Source: Nitrogeniibacter sp041600915 (GTDB lineage: Bacteria > Pseudomonadota > Gammaproteobacteria > Burkholderiales > Rhodocyclaceae). From it: a stretch of 10,726 nucleotides of DNA. This document shows, in pieces, positions 1 to 7,000 of this stretch. The translations under genes and the position numbers were made by a program. The DNA lies in NCBI GenBank assembly GCA_041600915.1, contig JBFIJC010000105.1:1-10726 (forward strand), given 5' to 3'. The stretch's first letter is position 1. Each line of letters begins with the position of its first letter. A model generated the notes under the pieces. The model did not search any database. It had not been told where the DNA came from and saw only the letters and a program-made list of their open reading frames with translations.

Positions 1-590
1 AGCAGCAGCGCCGAGGCGCTCAGGCCGCTGTCGACGCAGGCGGCTTCGAGTGCTTTGGCTTCGAGGCGATTGCGGTCGGGGCGGTAGAGCAGCTGCGCCA
101 CCATGCCGTCGAACTCGTCGGGCAGCTCGCCGGCGAGCAGGCGGTCGCGCATGGCTTCGATGGCGAGGCTCTGCTGGCGCTTCTTTTCCAGCCCGGCCAG
201 CGCGGCCTGCAGGATGTCGGCGGGCGCCTTGCGGAAACGGCCGCGGCCCTTGCGGTGGAAGTAGATCGGCGCGGAGTGCAGGCACAGCAGCACGGCGGCG
301 GATTCGACCGCGTTGGGCGCATGGCCGAAGTAATCTTTGGCAAAGTCGACAAAATCGAATTCGTCATCGCCACAGACCTCCCACAAAAAGTCGACCTCCA
401 GCGCTTCGGCTTCGGATTCCGCGCGCGGAATCAGCTCGCCGGGGGCGGGGCTGTCGAAGTTGAGCAGCACATGGTTGCGCTTGATCTTGAGGCGCTTGCC
501 ATGGGTGTTCTCAACTTGCAGGGAAGAGTCGTTGTCCAGCAGAACGGTGCCGCATTTAAAGGCGCCGCTCTCATCATAAAGCACGTGCAT
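1..590 (-). CDS. RNB-family exoribonuclease (RNase II/R-like), N-terminal part only
   Basis: The frame opens with ATG at 588-590 (MHVLYDESGAFKCGTVLLDN) and runs without a stop to the left edge, giving 196 complete codons. This N-terminus, a small beta-rich module with the pattern GKRLKIKRNHVLLNF, matches what I know of the RNase II-like proteins of betaproteobacteria, which run to roughly 600-700 residues. Such enzymes degrade RNA 3' to 5' in the cytoplasm. The catalytic RNB domain, with its conserved aspartates, would lie beyond the edge, so activity cannot be judged here. Residues ~60-190 contain a helical stretch (DFAKDYFGHAPNAVESAAVL) and a lysine/arginine-rich segment (YFHRKGRGRFRKAPADI) usual for this group. 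It starts 43 bp after the rarD stop with no terminator between, so it is probably the operon's last visible gene. I see no clear Shine-Dalgarno. The family call is from recalled similarity. Confidence 0.78.
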   Translation of the reverse strand, partial: MHVLYDESGAFKCGTVLLDNDSSLQVENTHGKRLKIKRNHVLLNFDSPAPGELIPRAESEAEALEVDFLWEVCGDDEFDFVDFAKDYFGHAPNAVESAAVLLCLHSAPIYFHRKGRGRFRKAPADILQAALAGLEKKRQQSLAIEAMRDRLLAGELPDEFDGMVAQLLYRPDRNRLEAKALEAACVDSGLSASALL

Positions 591-633
591 CGGGGGCCGT
601 CTGGGCGGGTTGAGGCCCGACAGTTTAATGGAT

Positions 634-1521
634 TCAGGCGCGCGATGGCGGGCGGTTCGCGCGTAGCAGATCGGCGGTGTAGAGCGCCAGCGCGCACCAG
701 ATGATGACGAAGCCCGCCAGACGGGCGGTGTCGAAGGCTTCGTGGAAGACGAAGATGGCCAGCAAAAAATTGAGGCTGGGCGCCAGATACTGCAGAAAAC
801 CGACCGTCGCCAGCGGCAGTCGGCGCGCGCCGAAGGCGAACAGCATGAGTGGCGTGGCGGTGAGCACGCCGGCCAGGGGCAGCAGCAGATCGGTCTGCAG
901 ATCCCGGCCGAAGTGGAGTTCGCCGGCGCTTACCAGCCAGAGCAGCCAAAGAACGGCCAGCGGGAGCACGAGCAGGGTTTCGACGCACAGGCCGACGATG
1001 GCGTCGACCGGGGTGCGCTTGCGCAGCAATCCGTAGATGCCGAAGGTCAGCGCGAGAAACAGGGCGATCCACGGGACCGACCCGACCGCTGCAACACGCC
1101 AGGCCACACCGCAGGCTGCGATGGCGACGGCCAGTTTTTGCAGTGGACGCAGTCGCTCGCCCAGAAACAGCCGGCCGAGCAACACACTGAGCAGCGGGTT
1201 GATGAAGTAGCCCAGACTGGCTTCGAGCACCCGGTCGTGGGTGACGGCCCACACAAAAACCAGCCAGTTGCTGCCGGTGAGCAGGGCTGTGATCAGCAGG
1301 GTGCCGAGGAGCCGACGGTTGCCGAGTGCGTTGCGCAGCGCCGGGCCCTGGCGCATGAAGCCGACCAGCGCCGCCAGAAAGACAAGCGACCACAGCACGC
1401 GGTGGGCGACGATCTCGTCGGCCGGCACGGTGCCCACTGCCTTGAAATAGAGTGGTGCCAAGCCCCAGATGGTGAAGGCGCCCAGGGCGGCAAATATGCC
1501 GCGTCGAGTGTCGTCAATCAC
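634..1521 (-). CDS. rarD: EamA-family permease RarD
   Basis: This encodes 295 residues, a normal length for RarD. The N-terminus (RRGIFAALGAFTIWGLAPLYFKAVG) and the segment EIVAHRVLWSLVFL are characteristic of RarD. About ten hydrophobic helices in two EamA-type halves are visible, including WSLVFLAALVGFM, LLITALLTGSNWLVFVWAV and VGFLQYLAPSLNFLLAIFVF near residue 250. The motif SLGYFINPLLSVLLGRLFLGERLRPLQ in the first half, and its counterpart LQYLAPSLNFLLAIFVFHE in the second, reflect the internal repeat. It is an inner-membrane transporter of the drug/metabolite superfamily. The E. coli namesake was tied to chloramphenicol sensitivity, but the substrate is not established. The start is GTG at 1519-1521, 3 bp after the methyltransferase stop. 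With no good Shine-Dalgarno, translation is probably coupled to that upstream gene. Confidence 0.92.
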   Translation of the reverse strand: MIDDTRRGIFAALGAFTIWGLAPLYFKAVGTVPADEIVAHRVLWSLVFLAALVGFMRQGPALRNALGNRRLLGTLLITALLTGSNWLVFVWAVTHDRVLEASLGYFINPLLSVLLGRLFLGERLRPLQKLAVAIAACGVAWRVAAVGSVPWIALFLALTFGIYGLLRKRTPVDAIVGLCVETLLVLPLAVLWLLWLVSAGELHFGRDLQTDLLLPLAGVLTATPLMLFAFGARRLPLATVGFLQYLAPSLNFLLAIFVFHEAFDTARLAGFVIIWCALALYTADLLRANRPPSRA

Positions 1522-1524
1522 TGA

Positions 1525-2352
1525 TTATTTGAAGGCCGTGGCGATCAGTGTACTGGCCGGGACGTGGTAACCCTTGTCGTCGGCGAGGTCGGCCAGATCC
1601 TGGGCGACGGCGACTCGCAGCGCCTGTTGTTTGTCAGCGGGCAGGCGCGAGAGGGCTTCGGTGGCGCCGCCGGCCAGGGCGAGAAAAGCGTCCCAGTAGG
1701 CGTCGGCCGTGGCAAAGCGGCAGTGGAAGTCGTGCGCTTCGAGCCGGATGTTGTTGAAGCCGGCGTCGGTCAGCATCGCGCTCAAGTAGGCCGGGTCGCC
1801 GAAGCGGAACACCGATGGCCGAGGCACTTTGGGTGCCGGCAGCAGGCGGGCGATGCACTGCTGCGCGCGCTCGATCAGGGGCACGGTGCCGGCCGCGCCC
1901 CACACCGACAGCGCGATGCGCCCGCCCGGCTTGAGGCTGCGGCGCAGTTCGGCCAGGGCTTTGTCCGGATGGGGCAGCACGAACAGGCCGAGGCCGATGC
2001 TGATGCCATCGAAGTGGCCGTCGGGGGTGCACAGGTGTTCGGCGTCGGTGGCGGCGAACAGCACATTGCTGGCGTCGATGCTGCGGCGGGCGTGGGCGAG
2101 CATGCCGTCGGCGATGTCAGTGGCCAGCACCGAGCCGTCCGGGCCGAGCCGCGGCGCCATGGCGCGGGCGAGCAGGCCGGGGCCGCTGGCGACGTCGAGC
2201 CAGTGCTCGCCGGGCGCCGGCGCGGCGGCGGCAATGAGCGCGTCCTGCAGGCTGGCACGCAGGTGAGCGGCGTTATCGTAATCGGCGGCGATGCGGTTGA
2301 AGCCGGCGCGCTCCATGGCCTTGAAGCGACGGGCGTCGAAGTCGGAACTCAT
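1525..2352 (-). CDS. class I SAM-dependent methyltransferase (UbiE/Methyltransf_11-like)
   Basis: The product has 275 residues. The SAM-binding motif I, LDVASGPGLLA, sits at residues 52-62. The acidic end of strand 2 follows (LATDIADGML, residues 76-85), then a motif with the acidic pair ATDAEHL (101-107). The post-motif region ALAELRRSLKPGGRIALSVWG (132-152) closes a typical Rossmann methyltransferase core. The N-terminal segment FNRIAADYDNAAHLR resembles UbiE-like small-molecule methyltransferases. The substrate cannot be read from the sequence. The C-terminal ~90 residues, which usually set substrate choice, are not a family I recognise. The ATG at 2350-2352 overlaps the stop of the upstream hydrolase gene (ATGA) and has a Shine-Dalgarno GGAG at 2358-2361. 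This is a coupled operon gene between the hydrolase and rarD. Confidence 0.87.
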   Translation of the reverse strand: MSSDFDARRFKAMERAGFNRIAADYDNAAHLRASLQDALIAAAAPAPGEHWLDVASGPGLLARAMAPRLGPDGSVLATDIADGMLAHARRSIDASNVLFAATDAEHLCTPDGHFDGISIGLGLFVLPHPDKALAELRRSLKPGGRIALSVWGAAGTVPLIERAQQCIARLLPAPKVPRPSVFRFGDPAYLSAMLTDAGFNNIRLEAHDFHCRFATADAYWDAFLALAGGATEALSRLPADKQQALRVAVAQDLADLADDKGYHVPASTLIATAFK

Positions 2353-2915
2353 GGGATCTCCGCGAAGGCGAGGACATCGTCCAGGTAGTCGTCCCAGCGC
2401 GAGAAGCTATGGTCACCGCCTTCGAGCACGGTCTGGCGGGCGCCGGCATATTTGGCCACGGCATGGCGGTAGTCGAGGATTTCGTCACCGGTCTCGACCA
2501 TCAGCCAGTAGCGCTCCGGCCGGGTGATGCGGGGTGTTTCCATCGCTTTGAGCTCGGCGATGTGTTGTTCGGTGAAGTCGAAGACTTCGCCGGAGTAGAG
2601 ATTGGTTTGCTGGCCGACGTAGGGCGCGAGCGAGATATGCGAGAGCACGCCCGGGTTCACCGCGATTGCCTTGAGGCCGTGCTTTTCGGCCAGCCAGGTG
2701 GCGTAGAAGCCGCCCAGCGAACTGCCGACCAGCGTGGTCGGCGTGTCGCAGCGGGCGATCTGCGCCTCGATCAGCTCGATGGCAGCTTTCGGGGCGACCG
2801 GCAATTGCTCGCACCAGAATTGATCGGCCAGGCCGCGCGCGGTCATGAACGCCCGCAGGCGAGAGGCTTTGATCGAGGCGGGCGCGGAGCGGAAGCCGTG
2901 GAGATAGAGAATCAT
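2349..2915 (-). CDS. YqiA/YcfP-type alpha/beta hydrolase (esterase)
   Basis: Starting at ATG 2913-2915, the protein is 188 residues and opens with MILYLHGFRSAPASIKASRL, the classic first strand and oxyanion loop (LHGF) of the YqiA/YcfP (UPF0227) family. The nucleophile elbow is GSSLGG, with Ser66 inside G-x-S-x-G. The acid is probably Asp144 in ETGDEILDY, and the base is His169 in EGGDHSFSRW, a complete catalytic triad. Family members are small cytoplasmic esterases of unknown physiological substrate. A second ATG 9 bp upstream (2922-2924) would add three residues (MTP). I prefer the inner start because AGGA at 2924-2927 is 8 bases from it but touches the outer one, and because the family normally begins at this strand. 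The stop overlaps the methyltransferase start by 4 bp. Confidence 0.88.
   Translation of the reverse strand: MILYLHGFRSAPASIKASRLRAFMTARGLADQFWCEQLPVAPKAAIELIEAQIARCDTPTTLVGSSLGGFYATWLAEKHGLKAIAVNPGVLSHISLAPYVGQQTNLYSGEVFDFTEQHIAELKAMETPRITRPERYWLMVETGDEILDYRHAVAKYAGARQTVLEGGDHSFSRWDDYLDDVLAFAEIP
2358..2361 (-). promoter_or_regulatory. Shine-Dalgarno GGAG of the methyltransferase gene
   Basis: GGAG on the minus strand stands 5 bases before the methyltransferase ATG at 2352, inside the 3' end of the hydrolase gene. It makes independent or re-initiated translation of the overlapping gene plausible. Confidence 0.55.
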
Positions 2916-2923
2916 GGGTGTCA

Positions 2924-2927
2924 TCCT
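2924..2927 (-). promoter_or_regulatory. Shine-Dalgarno AGGA deciding the hydrolase start
   Basis: AGGA on the minus strand lies 8 bases before the ATG at 2915. Relative to the alternative ATG at 2924 it overlaps the start codon itself and could not serve as a ribosome site. This supports the shorter protein. Confidence 0.5.
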
Positions 2928-2937
2928 ATGCCATGGC

Positions 2938-3771
2938 TCAGGCGTCGTGCCAGCTCACCCAGCCGGCCTGCCATGACACCAGCACCACGATGCCGAAGGC
3001 GATGCGATACCAGGCGAAGGGGGCGAAGCTGTTGTTCGACACATAGTGGATGAAGGCCTTCACGGCCACCATCGCCGCCAGAAAGGAGGCCACAAAGCCG
3101 ACGGCAAACACCATGTAGCCTTCACTCGTCATGTCGCTGAGCAATGCCCAGTTTTTGTAGACGTCGTACACCGTCGCGGCCAGCATGGTGGGGATGGCGA
3201 GGAAGAAGGAGAACTCGGTGGCGGCCTTGCGTGACAGGCCGAGCATCAGCCCGCCCATGATGGTGGCGCCGGAGCGCGAGACACCCGGAAACATCGCCAG
3301 CGACTGAGCAAAGCCGACTTTGAGCGCATCTTTCCAGCCCATGTCTTCGACCGCGTTCATGCGTGGATGGTAGGCGCGGCGCTCGATATACAGAATCAGC
3401 AGACCGCCGGCGATCAGTGCGCCGGCAACGGTGAGCGGATTGAACAGGTAGCCCTTGATGATCTTGTAGAACATCAGGCCGAGGACGGCCGCCGGCAGAA
3501 AGGCGACGATCAGGTGGCCGGTAAAGCGCCGGGCCGCCGGGTCGGTGCGCAGGCCGCCGACCACCGTGGTGATACGCTGGCGATAATCCCAGCACACGGC
3601 GAGAATGGCAGCGAGCTGGATCACGATCTTAAAGACCTTGCTCTGGGCGTCCGTATAGTCGAGGAGGTCGCCGAAAATGATCAGGTGGCCGGTGGACGAG
3701 ACGGGGAGAAATTCGGTCAGACCCTCGATGACACCGAGGATGGCGGCCTTGAAAAGCAGTGGGAGATCCAT
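2938..3771 (-). CDS. uppP: undecaprenyl-diphosphate phosphatase (UppP/BacA)
   Basis: This membrane enzyme removes a phosphate from undecaprenyl pyrophosphate to recycle the lipid carrier for peptidoglycan and other envelope polymers. In this family it confers bacitracin resistance. From ATG 3769-3771 the protein is 277 residues, close to the 273 of E. coli UppP. The first signature is EGLTEFLPVSSTGH, with Glu16, Glu20 and His29. The second is PGVSRSGAT at residues 162-170, with Arg166. Both are intact, so it should be active. Around eight hydrophobic helices are visible. The open frame extends 63 bases further (to ATG 3834), but that stretch contains a perfect TATAAT and encodes polar residues (MRHMPMSSARYNRAF) foreign to the family. 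I therefore reject the longer start. It is the first gene of the leftward operon; the hydrolase begins 22 bp after its stop. Confidence 0.95.
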   Translation of the reverse strand: MDLPLLFKAAILGVIEGLTEFLPVSSTGHLIIFGDLLDYTDAQSKVFKIVIQLAAILAVCWDYRQRITTVVGGLRTDPAARRFTGHLIVAFLPAAVLGLMFYKIIKGYLFNPLTVAGALIAGGLLILYIERRAYHPRMNAVEDMGWKDALKVGFAQSLAMFPGVSRSGATIMGGLMLGLSRKAATEFSFFLAIPTMLAATVYDVYKNWALLSDMTSEGYMVFAVGFVASFLAAMVAVKAFIHYVSNNSFAPFAWYRIAFGIVVLVSWQAGWVSWHDA

Positions 3772-3798
3772 TCTGGCGACTGTCTGGGCAAAGGCGCG

Positions 3799-3804
3799 AT
3801 TATA
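3799..3804 (-). promoter_or_regulatory. -10 element (TATAAT) of the uppP operon promoter
   Basis: The minus strand reads TATAAT, a perfect sigma-70 -10 hexamer, ending 27 bases before the uppP ATG at 3771 and predicting a leader of about 20 nt. No good -35 is found at 16-18 bp spacing (the region reads CACATGCC), and there is no extended -10. The promoter may therefore be weak or activator-dependent. It is the only convincing promoter in front of the five-gene leftward block. Confidence 0.6.
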
Positions 3805-3828
3805 GCGGGCTGAGCTCATTGGCATGTG

Positions 3829-3852
3829 ACGCATCGCACCGAGCGCATGCGT
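3829..3852. repeat. inverted repeat ACGCAT-N12-ATGCGT upstream of the uppP promoter
   Basis: ACGCAT at 3829-3834 and its perfect reverse complement ATGCGT at 3847-3852 flank a 12-base spacer. The centre lies about 48 bp upstream of the predicted uppP transcription start, a position fitting an activator site, and the promoter's -35 is poor. Half-site spacing is 18 bp, less than two helical turns. No known operator is recognised. Six-base arms in GC-rich DNA can arise by chance. Confidence 0.25.
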
Positions 3853-4003
3853 TTGTGATGTCTGGGGCGGGTCTGCGAGGCGATGTCAGGATGTACTATC
3901 CGTAATGGATTGTTGGCGAGCTGGGGGTGTGCGTGATGCGCGGGGCAATTGAAAGGCATGTGACCGGTACGGCCGTGGCGGCAGATCGTGCGCCCGGGGC
4001 GGC
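3835..4003. other. divergent intergenic region between uppP and the kinase gene
   Basis: The non-coding gap, counted from the uppP start, is 232 bp (3772-4003); the uppP promoter occupies its left part. For the rightward kinase gene I find no convincing -35/-10 pair. A weak TACTAT at about 3895-3900 has no partner at proper spacing. No terminator or small gene is seen. Confidence 0.4.
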
Positions 4004-7000
4004 GTGCTAGTGAGCACGCCTGCGGAGTCGCTTTCTGTTGCGCCGGCGCCGAGTGCGTCCCGCTGGGCGCTGCTGGCCTTTGTGGTCGGCGCCTTGATCA
4101 GTATCGCCTTCAGTACGCAACTGAAGCTTTCTGAATGGCGGGATGTGGCCCGGGCAGAAGCCGAGGCCTTGGATGACCAGGCCGCGCTGCTGCGCGAACG
4201 GCTGGCCCATGTCTCGGGGGATCTGAATGTTATCGGGCACCTTGTGGCCGATGATCCGGATGCTGTGGCGGGACTGTTTGATGCAATGGCACGCGGTGCT
4301 TTGGCGCACTCGCCGGTGTTTCACCACCTCATATGGGCCGTGGCCGATGGGCCCAATCCGGCGATGGCGGCTTATCCGGTGTTGTTGTCGGTTGGACGCG
4401 GGCTCACCCCTCTGACCGTGGGGAGCGATCTGCGTGCGGACCCCGCGGCCTCGGCCTTGATTCTGCGCGTGCCGGTAAAGCCCGGTTTGCTGGGCGGGAC
4501 CTTGATCGCAGCCGGTCCGGATGCGCCAACAACCCTGCCGGTTGCGATGGCTGTGGACGGGGGCGCCTCTGGCGCGGCGAGGCGCGGCATCTTGCTCGCC
4601 CACTTGCTGCCCGAGCAACTGATGCTTTCGTCTTCGCCGCAGACGCAAGGCGGAGCGCTGAATATCGCCTTGCGCGATGTGAGTGATGGCGCATCAATCC
4701 GTATCGCCAGCGTGGGCGCGTCAGTGTCGGATGAGGTGCCGGTTACCGCATCTCGCGAGCTGCTGTTTGCCGGACGAAACTGGCGACTGGAGAGTCGGCG
4801 CACCGAGGCCTTTGTCAGTCGTCATGTCAGCGTGGTGCCCTGGCTGATGCTGGCGGCGGGCTTGATCGCGACGCTCGCGCTGGCGGCGCTGGTCCGCGTG
4901 TTTTTGCGCCGGCACGCCGATATTTCGCGCCTGGTGGCGGCGCGTACCCAGGCCTTGGCCGAGACCGAGTCTCGCTTTACGTCCGCTTTCGAGCAGGTCG
5001 CGGTCGGCATGTCGCATATCGGCCCGGATGGTCGCTGGCTGATGGTCAATGACACCTTGTGCAAGCTGCTCGGTTATTCGCGCGAGGTATTGCTGGAAAA
5101 GGGGTTTTCCGGCATCACCGATCCGGCCGATCTGGCGCGGGACCTCGACGCCAAAGCGCAAATGGAGCGCGGCGAGATCGATGTTTACACCACCGAAAAA
5201 CGCTATCGCCATCGAGACGGGCATCTGGTGTGGGTGCGTGTGGTGGTCTCTCCGGTGTTTGAAGGCAAGGATCGTCCCCAGTATTACGTGTCGGTGGTCG
5301 AAGATATCAGCGACCGCAAGCGCGCCGAGGAAGAGACCCGTCAGGCCGAAGCGGCCAAATTGCGCTGGCTGTTTGCGCTTGAGGCAGCAGGGCACGGACT
5401 GTGGGAGTGGAATGCCCCGAGCGGCGAAGTCAGCGTGTCGGCGCAGGCCAAGGCACTGGGCGGCTACGCGCACTGGGAGCTTGAGAACACGGTGGCCCAG
5501 TGGATGTGGTTGATCCACCCGGATGACCTGGAGCAGGTGCGTCGCTCCCTGATTGCTCATCTCAAGGGCGAGACGGGAATCTGGCGTAGCGAGCACCGGG
5601 TGCGCAGCAAGGACGGCAGCTATCGCTGGATTCTCAACTGCGGTGGCGTGGTCGAGCGCGACGAGGCTGGTCGCGCTCTGCGGGTGGTGGGCACCAACAC
5701 CGACATCACAGAACAAAAAGAGATGGCGGCGCTGGCGCGTGAGGCGCAGCTGCGCTGGCAATACGCGATCGAGAGCGCCGACCACGGCGTGTGGGACTGG
5801 GACGCCAAGACCAACCGGGTGTTCTTCTCTGCCCAGTGGAAGGCGATGCTCGGCTACACCGAGGCGGAAGTTGGCGACATGCTCAATGAGTGGGAAAGCC
5901 GTGTGCATCCGGATGATCTTCCCGCCACCATGGCGGCGCTGACAGCGCATCTGGAAGGCAGGACCGCCAGTTACATCAATGAGCACCGCATGCGCCACAA
6001 GGACGGCAGCTGGCGCTGGATTCTCGACCGTGGTCGGGTGGTCGAGCGCAATGCCGCCGGCGAGCCGCTGCGGGTGATGGGTACTCACACCGACATTACC
6101 GATCGGAAGGAGGCCGACGCCGCCTTGCGGGCCAGCGAGCGCCAGTTGCGCACCTTGATTGAAGCCATGCCGGATCCCGCCTTTTTCAAGGACGGTCAGA
6201 ATCGCTGGCAGGTGATCAATAACGTGGCCTTGCGATTGTTTGGGCTGAAGGATCGGGCTGACTGGTTTGGCTATTCAGATGCTGAACTCGCCAGGCGCTT
6301 TCCCGATCGTACCGAGCAATTCATGCACTGCGTCGAAAGTGATGAGCGTGCCTGGAACCTAGGGCGTCTGCATACCGGCCGCGAGGAGATTCCGCTCCCC
6401 GGTGGCGGGGTCGGCTTCTTCGATGTCACCAAAGTGCCTTTGTTTGACGCCACCGGCAAGCGTGAGGCCCTGGTCGTGATTGGTCGCGACATGACGCGCT
6501 ACGAAGTCGCAGCGCAGCGCTTGCGCATACGCGACGCCTTGCTGGGCGGGGTCTTTGACGCGGTGCGTGATGGTTTGCTGGTGTTTGACGAGCTTGGTGC
6601 GGTGGTCGAATCCAACGCCACTGCAGCGAAGATGCTGGGGCGGGCAACGCAGGGCATGCCTTTCGCTGATCTGGTCAAGCTGTCGGGTCCGGCCACTCGC
6701 CGCTGGGGGCCTCGCTTGGCGGCGCGCAAGCGACACCGCAGGCCGGTCAGTCTCGAAGGGCATCTGGCGCCTGAGGGGCAGGCCGAGATCGATGTCGAGC
6801 TGGCCGGCGTGCCCATGCCGGCGGGTGAGGAGCGGCGATACCTGGTGGTGATCCGAGACGTGACCGCGCGCCGGCAGTTGGTGCGCGAACAGGCGCAGCG
6901 CACCGAAGAGCTCGAAGCGCTGGTGGGGCAGCGGACGGTCGATCTGGTGGCGGCCAAAGAGAACGCCGAGCGTGCCAACCAGGCCAAGAGTGCTTTCCTG

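Noticed and set aside
431..1393. A 320-codon minus-strand frame overlapping rarD and the start of the RNB gene.
   Set aside because: Its translation is Arg/Ala/Pro-rich without any domain, whereas the overlapping rarD and RNB frames give recognisable proteins.
742..1524. Plus-strand open frames of 260-290 codons opposite rarD, the methyltransferase (1564-2388) and folE2 (9610-10491).
   Set aside because: Each mirrors a well-recognised minus-strand gene and has the composition of a reverse-strand shadow.
3895..3900. TACTAT as a -10 for the kinase gene.
   Set aside because: It matches the consensus at only four of six positions and has no -35 at suitable spacing.
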